Notes under the pieces: generated by a model
Seen by the model: only the letters and a program-made list of their open reading frames with translations
Databases searched by the model: none
Told to the model about the DNA's origin: nothing
Source of the DNA: an uncultured Oscillospiraceae bacterium
GTDB taxonomy: Bacteria; Bacillota_A; Clostridia; Oscillospirales; Acutalibacteraceae
NCBI GenBank assembly: GCA_905211185.1
Contig: CAJLZR010000012.1
Location: 1 to 11,165, forward strand
Direction of reading: 5' to 3'
DNA length: 11,165 nt
Program-made: the position numbers and the translations under genes
Part shown: positions 1 through 6,881 of the stretch, in pieces
Layout: every line of letters begins with the position of its first letter
Numbering within the stretch: position 1 is the first letter of the stretch

Positions 1-46
1 ATTTGCTTCTTAAAAAATATTTTATTTTGAAAGGTAGGTAATTATT

Positions 47-697
47 ATGCCAGAGAAAACATTATTTTTGTGTACTAAGAAAAGTTCCGCGGCGGATAAA
101 AAAGGATTAAAAACAAGAGGACGAATGGATTTCGGCGATGATAAGCTTTATTTTTCAGTTACATGTACGGATGAAGTGCCTCTTGATGAAGAACGCTGGA
201 AATTGTGGAAGGATCATTTAAACTACGTGTGCAAGGGATTTAAGAGTTTCCTTAAGGGTTGCGGCTTGTGCCCTGATGGGGTATCATTGCGTGACATTGG
301 AAAAAATTTGGATAGTAAAGTAGTAGGATTGCTCGGATCTTCTTACAACAAGGGTTGGGAAGGCAAACCGCTAGAGTGTAGAGTGTATTTAACACTTGGT
401 TTTAAACGCGAGATAAGTGGTAAAGATATTGGTAAGCAAGCTGTAAATTATTTTGATAGTTTAAGCTTAAGTGCCATTCTTGAAGATGATGATGTCAATG
501 TGCTAGCGGAGATGAAAGAAGAAAATTATACGTTGACAAATGAAACTGTGGATAAGTTACTTGAACCTGGCTTTCATAGTTGTGTGAAAGTTGATAAAGC
601 GATAGGAGATCTTAATAGTGAATTTGTCGAACAACGGAAGTTTTTCGAAACGCTGTTTAAAAACAGTTTGAGTGGGTTAAAATCCAATCTTTCATAA
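47..697 (+). CDS. Hypothetical protein, 216 aa, unrecognised
   Basis: I do not recognise this protein. It starts at ATG 47, seven bases after a good ribosome binding site (AAGGTAGGT, 31-39), and its TAA is followed by a clear terminator, so it is very likely a real gene. There is no signal peptide or membrane segment, so it is probably cytosolic. The N-terminus is Lys/Ser rich (residues 6-25), a mixed alpha/beta-looking body follows with a Cys-containing stretch (GCGLCPDG, near residue 70), and the C-terminal third is acidic to amphipathic and looks helical. No catalytic motif is evident. Only 46 bases lie upstream, so its promoter and any operon partner are outside the window. It is convergent with ylbJ. 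Confidence 0.8.
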   Translation: MPEKTLFLCTKKSSAADKKGLKTRGRMDFGDDKLYFSVTCTDEVPLDEERWKLWKDHLNYVCKGFKSFLKGCGLCPDGVSLRDIGKNLDSKVVGLLGSSYNKGWEGKPLECRVYLTLGFKREISGKDIGKQAVNYFDSLSLSAILEDDDVNVLAEMKEENYTLTNETVDKLLEPGFHSCVKVDKAIGDLNSEFVEQRKFFETLFKNSLSGLKSNLS

Positions 698-753
698 TTG
701 AGTTTTATTGGTTTAAAAATTTTATTTATTAAAATATGAAAAGTTTTATGTAG

Positions 754-777
754 CGACCGTTTAATGCGGTCGTTTTT
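754..777 (+). terminator. Intrinsic terminator after the 216-aa gene
   Basis: A perfect 6-bp stem (CGACCG 754-759 with CGGTCG 767-772) closes a 7-base loop, extends outward through a G-T wobble, and is followed at once by five T (773-777). This is a typical rho-independent terminator for the plus strand. The minus-strand ylbJ stop codon (776-778) overlaps its T run. On the minus strand no T run follows the hairpin, so bidirectional action is doubtful. Confidence 0.8.
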
Positions 778-1930
778 ACTTTTTAAATTTTTTATTTAAT
801 TTTATGTCCGCCAAAAAGTAGAAACAAAGAAATATAAGGGCTATACTGCCGATTGGTGTGGAGCTTGGCTTTATTGATAATTGAGTTTTGCTTATAGTGG
901 AAAATGTAGGGTAAGCAATTGGGAAAAAGTGTGTAACCGCATAAAAAACTAAGGCAGAAAGAATTCCGTTTATAAATCTAAATATGCAAAACTGTGAGTA
1001 TTTAAAGTTAGTTTCTTTGAGGATTGCGGCAATTTGTAAATGTGTGCATATGCCGCCATACCCTATCCCAAAAGCCATAATCCAGTATGGCGCCGAGCTT
1101 TTGGCCGCGTATATACAGCCGTATGTTACTTCCAAAAATGAAGTTAAAATAGTTTTTGATATGTTTTTTGGTACGTAAAAGAGCATTTCATTGTATATAA
1201 ATTCAAATATATTAAAGTTTTCAAGTATGCCTATAAATGCAATAAATATGATAACAATTCCGCACATTTGTATTATTGATTCGCAGCCTGAAGCAACCGA
1301 ATTTACAAACGCTTCCCGGATTTTAATTTTTTTATTATTTGATGGACTAGCTAAGAAATAAAATGTTTTTTTAGATATCCTTGATTTTGCCGCACAAACA
1401 ATCCCTATTAAAAGCGCCAACATTATTTGAATTAAAAATATAATTAATCCGATCATTTTATTATTTAGCAGTGTGCTTCCAAGCATGTTTACCGTAAAAG
1501 CGGGGCCTGAGTTTACGCAAAAACACATCATTCGGTTCAGCTGCTCTTTGTTTATTTTTTTATTTTCGTATAATGCTTTGACGCTTTTTGCTCCAACCGG
1601 ATAGCCACCTATAAAACTCAAAATAATTGCAGGATAAGTGTAACCCGGTAGATAAAATAATTTTTCCGTAATTTTTGCAAGAAGTCGGTTTGGACTTTCA
1701 AAAATTCCCGAATATGCCGTAAAAGGAGCTATTATCATAAAAGGTAGTAGTGATGGAACCAGCGTGCCTACGCAAAGGCTTATTCCATGCCGTATGCTTT
1801 GAGCGGTGATTTCCGATTGGGTAAGCAAGATATAACAAAGAATTCCCAAGAATATTTTTAAAAATAAATTTTTTAAGCTTTGTGGGGTATATTTCATATT
1901 AGATTTGAAGCTTAAAGAAATAGATTTCAC
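776..1930 (-). CDS. ylbJ: Sporulation integral membrane protein YlbJ
   Basis: A polytopic membrane protein of 384 aa, close to the usual length of about 400 aa for YlbJ. It has roughly eight hydrophobic segments and motifs typical of the nucleoside-recognition (Gate) fold: a PSLLPFMI block near residue 60, GGYPVGAKS near 108, and NSGPAFTV near 140. In Bacillus subtilis ylbJ is a sigma-E mother-cell gene needed for normal spore formation, and the Gate fold suggests transport across the forespore membranes; substrate is unknown. The start is GTG at 1930, chosen because AAAGGGTGA lies 7 bases upstream on the minus strand; the next in-frame ATG (about residue 12) has no such site. It is divergent from yqfC-yqfD, which fits joint mother-cell expression. 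The C-terminal tail is short and Lys-rich. Confidence 0.9.
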   Translation of the reverse strand: MKSISLSFKSNMKYTPQSLKNLFLKIFLGILCYILLTQSEITAQSIRHGISLCVGTLVPSLLPFMIIAPFTAYSGIFESPNRLLAKITEKLFYLPGYTYPAIILSFIGGYPVGAKSVKALYENKKINKEQLNRMMCFCVNSGPAFTVNMLGSTLLNNKMIGLIIFLIQIMLALLIGIVCAAKSRISKKTFYFLASPSNNKKIKIREAFVNSVASGCESIIQMCGIVIIFIAFIGILENFNIFEFIYNEMLFYVPKNISKTILTSFLEVTYGCIYAAKSSAPYWIMAFGIGYGGICTHLQIAAILKETNFKYSQFCIFRFINGILSALVFYAVTHFFPIAYPTFSTISKTQLSIKPSSTPIGSIALIFLCFYFLADIKLNKKFKK

Positions 1931-1951
1931 GGCTTATTCACCCTTTCCATA

Positions 1952-1981
1952 AATGTATATGCACGTTTTAGTGATTTTTGC
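1952..1981 (-). promoter_or_regulatory. Possible sigma-E-like promoter for ylbJ
   Basis: Read on the minus strand, TATACATT (1959-1952) matches seven of eight positions of the sigma-E -10 consensus CATACAHT. Fourteen bases upstream is GCAAAAAT (1981-1974), only a partial match to the sigma-E -35. The position, about 20 bases before the GTG start, and the gene's known sigma-E control in Bacillus support it; the weak -35 does not. Confidence 0.3.
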
Positions 1982-2036
1982 ATTTTTAAAGTCATAGTAA
2001 TTTATAGTATCGGATTTTGGCTGAGGGTGAATAAAA

Positions 2037-2345
2037 TTGATTTTTCAAGATGAATCAAAATATAAAAAAATTAAAAAACATTCCGGAAAAATTGGCGATT
2101 TGGGATTCAGTGGAGTGGCGCTAAAAAACATGCTTTCACCGGTTCACCTGGATATTAAAAGTAATCGAGAGGTGATAGTGGAGGGGTGCAATACAATTGA
2201 GGAGTATGACGAAAATATTGTTAAAATAAAAACGCCTAAAATGGGCATATCTTTTTTCGGGAAAAATCTTGAAATAAAGTGCATGAGCGTAGATTCTTTG
2301 GTCGTAGAGGGGATAATATCTTCGATAGAGTTTGGCGAAGAATAA
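2037..2345 (+). CDS. yqfC: Sporulation protein YqfC (YabP/YqfC family)
   Basis: A 102-aa soluble protein of the YabP/YqfC family, matching the usual length of about 95-100 aa. The core is a run of short beta-strand-like segments around HLDIKSNREVIVEGCNTIEEY, followed by a KIKTPKMGISFFGKNLEIK stretch typical of this family, which ends in a hydrophobic/Gly pattern (VVEGIISSIEF). In Bacillus it is a sigma-E mother-cell protein whose molecular role is unknown. The start is TTG 2037, supported by GAGGGTGA (2023-2030) six bases upstream; there is no ATG nearby. It is followed directly by yqfD, the standard partner, and is probably co-transcribed with it. Confidence 0.9.
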   Translation: MIFQDESKYKKIKKHSGKIGDLGFSGVALKNMLSPVHLDIKSNREVIVEGCNTIEEYDENIVKIKTPKMGISFFGKNLEIKCMSVDSLVVEGIISSIEFGEE

Positions 2346-2394
2346 AGAAGGTTTTTTGGATTGGAGCTACATTGGATATATTGAGGCGATTTTT

Positions 2395-3570
2395 TTGGTC
2401 TTAAATTTTTTAAGGTGGATTTCGGGGTATGTTTCGTTCGAGGTGGTTGGAGGATACCCGGAAAAATTTATAAATCTTTCCGTTAAAAATAATATTAATT
2501 TTTGGGATTTAAAAAGAATTGGAGCGGATTTTAAAGCAAAAATCAAATCCGGGGATTACAAAAAACTTCATTCTTTAGCCCGCCTTTCAAATTCTAAGGT
2601 TAGACTTTGTGGCAAGCACGGTCTGCCGTTTTTTATGTTTAAGCATAGAAAAAGGTGGGGAGTGGTTGTAGGGCTTTTGGTCTTTACAGCTGTTTTATAC
2701 TTTTTTTCGTTATATATTTGGAATATAAAAATTGTTGGTAATTGCGAGCTTAGTAGTGATGAAATTATTAATACTCTGGATTCTGCGGGATTATCCGTAG
2801 GAACTTTAAAAAGCCGAATTGTTCCTTCGGAAATTGAAGAATTTACAATGTCGCATATTGGGAAGATATCATGGATGTCGGTTAATATTGAGGGCAGTAC
2901 AGTTAGTGTTGAAATAAAAGAAAAGGTAGATAAACCGGAGATACTTAAGCAAGGCGAATTTTGCAATATTGTTGCGGCACAAGATGGACAAATAGAAAGG
3001 CTGGAAACCTACCAAGGAACGCCAACAGTTTCGGCGGGAGATGTGGTTACGAAAGGTCAGTTACTTATTAGCGGAGTTAGTGAGGAGGCGGATCTTAAAA
3101 GTAGGTTTTCAAGTGCTGAGGGAAAAGTTTTTGCCAAAACTCGTGAAAGTATAGTTGAAAAAATACCGCTTCACTGCGTAAAAGCTGAAGATACAGGAAA
3201 AATTTTAAAAAACTTTAGAATAAAACTTTTTGGTTTGGAGATCCCTCTGTGGAATTGGAATAGGGAAGATGAAAATTTTCGTAAAGAAATTTTTCTTGAT
3301 ACGTGTAATGTTTTTGGAATAGATTTGCCGATTAAAGTTTATAAGGAGTTTTTATATGAACAAAAACTAAGTGACGGTAGCCTCGATTTAGAAGGAGCAC
3401 GTATGCAAGCAGATGAAAAAATTTCAGAAAAAGAGCAGACTTGGTTTAAAGATGCAAAAATATTGGAAAAGAATGTAAAAGAAACAAAAACCGATGATGA
3501 ATATATATTGGAAGTAACGTATACTTGTATTAAAGATATAGGCAAGCAGGAGAGAATATCATTTGAGTAA
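2395..3570 (+). CDS. yqfD: Sporulation protein YqfD, stage IV family
   Basis: YqfD is a sigma-E-dependent sporulation protein, membrane anchored, paired with YqfC across Firmicutes; its molecular role is not known. From TTG 2395 the protein is 391 aa, normal for the family. Visible features are an N-terminal FLRWISGYVSFEV block (family pattern LxGYVxxxVxG), GLPFFMFKHRKRW just before one transmembrane segment (about residues 89-109), then a long extracytoplasmic-type region with repeated beta-rich segments. I chose TTG 2395 because GAGG lies eight bases upstream and because the resulting N-terminus matches the family. An upstream in-frame TTG at 2332 would overlap yqfC by 14 bases and add 21 residues, but has no well-spaced binding site. 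The gap to yqfC is then 49 bp. Confidence 0.88.
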   Translation: MVLNFLRWISGYVSFEVVGGYPEKFINLSVKNNINFWDLKRIGADFKAKIKSGDYKKLHSLARLSNSKVRLCGKHGLPFFMFKHRKRWGVVVGLLVFTAVLYFFSLYIWNIKIVGNCELSSDEIINTLDSAGLSVGTLKSRIVPSEIEEFTMSHIGKISWMSVNIEGSTVSVEIKEKVDKPEILKQGEFCNIVAAQDGQIERLETYQGTPTVSAGDVVTKGQLLISGVSEEADLKSRFSSAEGKVFAKTRESIVEKIPLHCVKAEDTGKILKNFRIKLFGLEIPLWNWNREDENFRKEIFLDTCNVFGIDLPIKVYKEFLYEQKLSDGSLDLEGARMQADEKISEKEQTWFKDAKILEKNVKETKTDDEYILEVTYTCIKDIGKQERISFE

Positions 3571-3601
3571 ATAAAATTTGTTTATATTATCCGAATTTTT
3601 A

Positions 3602-3623
3602 TTGCGCAGACGCAAAGGTTTTT
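3602..3623 (+). terminator. Weak possible terminator after yqfD
   Basis: A 5-bp stem (TTGCG 3602-3606 with CGCAA 3611-3615, loop CAGA) is followed, after AGG, by five T (3619-3623). The stem is short and the T run is displaced by three bases. It lies 31 bases after the yqfD stop and just before the ybeY promoter, where a boundary between the sporulation and housekeeping transcripts would be expected. Confidence 0.35.
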
Positions 3624-3636
3624 AGATGATAAGTAT

Positions 3637-3665
3637 TTGACAATAAATTAAAAAAGTTTTATAAT
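3637..3665 (+). promoter_or_regulatory. Consensus sigma-A promoter for ybeY block
   Basis: TTGACA (3637-3642), a 17-base spacer and TATAAT (3660-3665) form an exact sigma-A consensus promoter at ideal spacing. The predicted start is near 3672, giving a leader of about 230 nt before ybeY. This places ybeY-dgkA-era under vegetative control, separate from the sporulation genes just upstream. Confidence 0.8.
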
Positions 3666-3671
3666 TAGTAT

Positions 3672-3902
3672 TTGTAGAATGTTCTGTAAATGTTCAGTCG
3701 GTAATTGTGCGTTTTGATTTCTTTAAACAAAACAAAAAGTATAGTTGCTTTTTGTGGGTTATTTGGCCCCAAAATATCGAAAATGTGTTTTACATATTAA
3801 CGTCATGTTTGATAAGCAATAAAAATTTGTGTGTTTTTTGAATTAAATCGTAACTCCGATTTAGCTAAAGTTGGTTTTTATTTTTTAGGAAGGATGGAAT
3901 TT
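3672..3902 (+). promoter_or_regulatory. Long structured 5' leader of ybeY
   Basis: No gene is seen in this stretch; a GTG at 3831 is in frame with ybeY but has no ribosome binding site. It contains a direct repeat AATGTTC (3678-3684 and 3689-3695, period 11), a 6-bp hairpin GTTTTG/CAAAAC (3711-3716, 3728-3733), an 8-bp hairpin ACAAAAAG/CTTTTTGT (3732-3739, 3748-3755) that overlaps the previous one by two bases, and a 7-bp hairpin TAAATCG/CGATTTA (3844-3850, 3857-3863) about 24 bases before the ybeY ribosome binding site. None has a proper terminator T run. It does not match a riboswitch class that I can recognise, and AT richness makes weak stems common. Confidence 0.4.
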
Positions 3903-4409
3903 ATGGTCGTAGACAAAACTCGCGTAATAATAGTAAACAGACAGAAAGAGGTAAAGATACCAACAGGCATCCGCATGCTTATAAGAAGATGCTGCAATGC
4001 GGTTTTAAAATTGGAAAATTTTAAGGGTTCGGCAGAAGTCAGCGTTACTTTGGTAGATAATCCTTACATACAGAGTCTTAACAAACAGTACAGGAATAAA
4101 GATGTTCCAACAGATGTTCTTTCTTTTCCCATGGGTAAGGACGGAAAATATGAAATCGACCCCGAAACCAATGCGCAAATTTTGGGGGACATAGTAATTT
4201 CCATGGAAAAAGTTGTTGAGCAGTGTGAACTTTATAGCCACACAATGAGAAGAGAAATAGCAGCTTTAACCGCTCACGGACTTCTTCACTTGCTTGGTTA
4301 TGATCACGAAAAAGGCGGACTTGATAAGATGCATATGAAGGAACGCGAAGAGAAAGTTTTGGATTTACTTGGATTTTCTAACGCAGTTTCATATTTAAAT
4401 GCAAATTAG
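3903..4409 (+). CDS. ybeY: Endoribonuclease YbeY (rRNA maturation factor)
   Basis: YbeY is a zinc-dependent endoribonuclease acting in 16S rRNA 3'-end maturation and 70S ribosome quality control in the cytoplasm. The 168-aa protein carries the metal-binding signature HGLLHLLGYDH with His 125, 129 and 135 as ligands, and upstream the family block NKQYRNKDVPTDVLSFPM including the conserved TDVLSFP. Length is normal. The start is ATG 3903: AGGAAGG (3887-3893) lies nine bases upstream, whereas the ATG at 3894 abuts that site and a GTG at 3831 would add 24 residues foreign to the family. It overlaps the start of dgkA by 11 bases if that gene begins at 4399. In most Firmicutes phoH and pgpH precede it; here they are absent. 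Confidence 0.95.
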   Translation: MVVDKTRVIIVNRQKEVKIPTGIRMLIRRCCNAVLKLENFKGSAEVSVTLVDNPYIQSLNKQYRNKDVPTDVLSFPMGKDGKYEIDPETNAQILGDIVISMEKVVEQCELYSHTMRREIAALTAHGLLHLLGYDHEKGGLDKMHMKEREEKVLDLLGFSNAVSYLNAN

Positions 4410-4923
4410 TATGAATATACTAAAGATTTTCAAGAGCTTTAAAAATGCTATAAACGGCATAACTTATACGTTAAAAAACGAGCGACATATGAGGTTTCAT
4501 ATTGTCGCTTCTGTTGCTATTTTGGTGCTTTCCCTATTTTTTAAGTTAAATGCCGAAAAATATTGCATCTTATTTTTAACAATGGCTTTCGTGATCATTT
4601 CCGAATTTTTTAATACGGCTATTGAAAACGTGATTGATATAGAATCCGAAAATTATAGTGTCGTTGCAAAAATTGCAAAAGATGTGGCGGCGGGTGCGGT
4701 ATTGGTGGCTGCTATATTTTCCGTTTTGGTTGGAATATGTTTGTTTCATGATATGTATTGTTATATCAATATGTTTTTGTTTTTATTGCTCCACCCCGTT
4801 TGCTTGCTGGGTTTAGTTTTATTTGGTATTTTGAGTTATTTTTATGTTGTATGGGGCCCTGTGGAAATTAAAAATAAAATAAAAAAAGTTGTGCGAACTT
4901 TAAAAGGAAAAAGTAAAACTTAA
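4399..4923 (+). CDS. dgkA: Diacylglycerol/undecaprenol kinase, DgkA family
   Basis: A small integral membrane lipid kinase. Gram-positive members mainly phosphorylate undecaprenol, returning the lipid carrier to peptidoglycan synthesis. The signature is present: E69 and E76-x3-D80 within EFFNTAIENVID, followed by the KDVAAGAVL block (94-102); NERHMRFH (27-34) is the conserved N-terminal amphipathic part. Three core membrane segments lie at about 35-50, 55-72 and 96-115. At 174 aa it is longer than the usual 120-140 because of an added hydrophobic segment (about 123-152) and a basic tail. The start at ATG 4399 overlaps ybeY; ATG 4411, two bases after the ybeY stop, is equally possible. Neither has a clear ribosome binding site, so translational coupling is likely. 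Confidence 0.9.
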   Translation: MQISMNILKIFKSFKNAINGITYTLKNERHMRFHIVASVAILVLSLFFKLNAEKYCILFLTMAFVIISEFFNTAIENVIDIESENYSVVAKIAKDVAAGAVLVAAIFSVLVGICLFHDMYCYINMFLFLLLHPVCLLGLVLFGILSYFYVVWGPVEIKNKIKKVVRTLKGKSKT

Positions 4924-4938
4924 GGTGGGAAATTTCAG

Positions 4939-5856
4939 TTGAATAAGCCTTTGGAAACTAAGTCTTTGTTTGTTTCGATAGTGGGTAAACCTAATGTGGG
5001 TAAATCGTCTTTAATGAATATGTTGGTTAATTCCAAGATTTCTATTGTGTCGCCTAAACCGCAGACTACACGTGGTAAAATTCTTGGTATTCTGACGTTT
5101 GATGATACGCAATTGGTGTTTATAGATACGCCGGGACTTTATAAGCCGAAAAATAAACTTGATAGGTATATGATTTCGGAAATCAATAGTTCCTTTTCAG
5201 GCGCTGAGGCGTGCATGCATGTTATCGAGGCCGGAAAAGAGGTAACTGATTTTGATTTGGAACTTATAAAAAAGTTTGAAAAACTAAATATACCCATAAT
5301 TTTAATAATCAATAAAATAGATCTTATTTCGGATAAATCTTCTATTATGGAGCAGATTAAAAAGCTCGATTCTTTATTTAATTATAGCTCCATTATTCCT
5401 GTTTCTTCCAAAACGGGAGATGGGCGAGAAGAGATTATAGAGGAACTGACGAAGCTTGCGCACAACTCTGTGTTTTTCTTTCCGGAAGATGATATTACCG
5501 ACCAAAGCGAACGAACTATGGTAAGCGAAATGATACGGGAAAAGTTACTTAGATTTTTAAATCAAGAATTACCTCACGGAACGGCAGTGGTTATAGAGAG
5601 TTTTCATACGCGAGAAGATGGAATCACGGATATTTCTGCAACCATATATTGCGAGAAAGAAAATCATAAACGCATGATAATCGGTAAAGGCGGTGCTATG
5701 CTCAAAAAGATAGGCTCTGCTGCAAGAAATGAACTGGAAGGAATGCTTGATAGAAAAATTAACCTTAAGATTTGGGTTAAAATAAAAGAAAATTGGCGAA
5801 ATAGCGACTTTTTACTAAACAATTTAGGCTACGAGATAGAAAACAAAACAAAATAA
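4939..5856 (+). CDS. era: GTPase Era
   Basis: Era is an essential GTPase that binds the 3' end of 16S rRNA and checkpoints 30S subunit assembly, often together with YbeY. The 305-aa protein has every expected element: G1 GKPNVGKS (16-23), switch I TTRGK (43-47), G3 DTPG (63-66), G4 NKID (125-128), G5 SSK (near 155), then a C-terminal KH RNA-binding domain with IIGKGGAMLKKIG near residue 250. Length is normal. The start is TTG 4939, supported by AAGGTGGG (4922-4929) nine bases upstream, immediately after the dgkA stop. The 15-bp gap to dgkA implies one transcript. Confidence 0.96.
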   Translation: MNKPLETKSLFVSIVGKPNVGKSSLMNMLVNSKISIVSPKPQTTRGKILGILTFDDTQLVFIDTPGLYKPKNKLDRYMISEINSSFSGAEACMHVIEAGKEVTDFDLELIKKFEKLNIPIILIINKIDLISDKSSIMEQIKKLDSLFNYSSIIPVSSKTGDGREEIIEELTKLAHNSVFFFPEDDITDQSERTMVSEMIREKLLRFLNQELPHGTAVVIESFHTREDGITDISATIYCEKENHKRMIIGKGGAMLKKIGSAARNELEGMLDRKINLKIWVKIKENWRNSDFLLNNLGYEIENKTK

Positions 5857-5911
5857 ATTTACATAATATATAGAGTATAGAAAATTTATAATACTTATTT
5901 TATTTTGTTTT
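5845..5911 (+). repeat. 13-bp inverted repeat flanking the era stop
   Basis: AAAACAAAATAAA (5845-5857, including the era stop codon) is exactly complementary to TTTATTTTGTTTT (5899-5911), with a 41-base AT-rich loop, and the distal arm ends in a T run. It could act as a weak terminator or mRNA 3'-end hairpin for era, but nearly all pairs are A-U, so chance in AT-rich DNA is a real possibility. Confidence 0.35.
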
Positions 5912-5915
5912 TATG

Positions 5916-5924
5916 TGGTATAAT
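5916..5924 (+). promoter_or_regulatory. Extended -10 promoter before yqzL
   Basis: TGGTATAAT is a perfect extended -10 element, 60 bases before the yqzL start. The -35 region at 17-base spacing (TATTTT) is poor, as is usual for extended -10 promoters. It would give yqzL-recO transcription independent of era. Confidence 0.6.
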
Positions 5925-5983
5925 AGATTTAATATAAACTAAAATCAATTAGGTATGAATAAATTTATATGAGGTGAGTTGTT

Positions 5984-6178
5984 ATGGATAGCAATAAATT
6001 TTTGGATAAATTTATGAGTAATGGAAATATGGAGGATTATTTAGCATATAAATCAAACGTAACAGGACAAACTATTGACATACCGAGTGCTGATATAAGT
6101 AATATTTTGGGAGCACGTGATGAAGATAAATTTAAATGGTTTGATACTCCGGGAAGCGGATTATGGAGAAAAAGATAA
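5984..6178 (+). CDS. yqzL: YqzL-like small protein
   Basis: A 64-aa protein in the position, between era and recO, where Firmicutes carry yqzL. Its first half (FLDKFMSNGNMEDYLAYK) resembles the YqzL pattern of an aromatic/F segment, a GN, then a YLxYK motif. Function is unknown. The start ATG 5984 has a strong ribosome binding site, GAGGTGA (5971-5977), six bases upstream. Known YqzL proteins are about 45-50 aa; here the C-terminal 20 or so residues are encoded by DNA that is also the start of recO (59-bp overlap), so they may be a recent read-through extension. It is likely co-transcribed with recO. Family assignment rests on position and the short motif. Confidence 0.65.
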   Translation: MDSNKFLDKFMSNGNMEDYLAYKSNVTGQTIDIPSADISNILGARDEDKFKWFDTPGSGLWRKR

Positions 6179-6881
6179 GATCATAAACGTTTTAACCGGT
6201 TCAAACGGAATTATTTCTGCAATAGTGAAAGGCGCAAAGAGCGCTGGGAACAAAAAATCTTCCATGGTACAGTGTTTTGCTTATGGGGATTTTTTGTTGT
6301 ATGCAAGAAAAAATGGTTATGCTTTGTATGATTTCGAGATAAAGGAACTTTTTTGGGGCATAAGGGAAGATCTATATAATCTTTCTCTTGCACAATATTT
6401 TTCTCAGCTATGCTTTGCGTTTTCGCCCGACGAAAGTAGCTCAAGCGAGCTACTGCGGCTTTTGCTTAATGTTTTGTTTTATATTTCCAACGGTAAAAAA
6501 AGTTTGGAAGTTTTAAAAGCTATTTTTGAACTGAGAGGCTGCTCGATATGTGGGTATATGCCTAATTTGACCGGGTGCGTGCATTGTAAAAAATATGAAT
6601 CTTCAAAGATGTACTTTTCGCCCGAAAACGGCGTGCTAATTTGTGGTGACTGCCTTAAAAAAACCTTAGAATCTCAAAGGTTTACGGCTGATTTTTTAAG
6701 TGAAGCGAGTTTAGCAGCTCTGAGACATATTGTTTATTCGGATTTTAATAAGTTATTTTCTTTTAGCGTTTCAAAACCTATTGAAAAAGAGCTTGAATAT
6801 ATTTCGGAAAAATATGTTCGTTGCCACCTGGGTTCGAATTTTCGGGCGCTTGATTTTTATAAAAGTTTATTTTCAAATTAG
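6120..6881 (+). CDS. recO: DNA repair protein RecO
   Basis: RecO is a recombination mediator: with RecR (and RecF) it loads RecA on SSB-coated gapped DNA and anneals complementary strands. The 253-aa protein has the N-terminal OB-fold pattern (GLILREADYGEKDKIINVLT, then GxxxxxxKGAK near 33-40) and the C-terminal zinc region: C141-x2-C144, C153-x2-C156, with a further C175-x2-C178. Length is normal. ATG 6120 was preferred over GTG 6117 because GGGAG (6109-6113) is six bases from the ATG but only three from the GTG. It starts 59 bp inside the yqzL-like gene. Its stop codon overlaps that of the convergent feoB. Confidence 0.93.
   Translation: MKINLNGLILREADYGEKDKIINVLTGSNGIISAIVKGAKSAGNKKSSMVQCFAYGDFLLYARKNGYALYDFEIKELFWGIREDLYNLSLAQYFSQLCFAFSPDESSSSELLRLLLNVLFYISNGKKSLEVLKAIFELRGCSICGYMPNLTGCVHCKKYESSKMYFSPENGVLICGDCLKKTLESQRFTADFLSEASLAALRHIVYSDFNKLFSFSVSKPIEKELEYISEKYVRCHLGSNFRALDFYKSLFSN

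Noticed and set aside
2568..3545. Minus-strand open frames inside yqfD
   Set aside because: Low-complexity antisense translations of a well-supported sporulation gene, with no start signals.
3678..3695. LexA/SOS box at the ybeY start site
   Set aside because: AATGTTC occurs as a direct repeat, not as the inverted GAAC-N4-GTTC expected for Gram-positive LexA.
3831..3902. Longer ybeY beginning at GTG 3831
   Set aside because: No ribosome binding site before it, and the 24 added residues are not part of the family; AGGAAGG points to ATG 3903.
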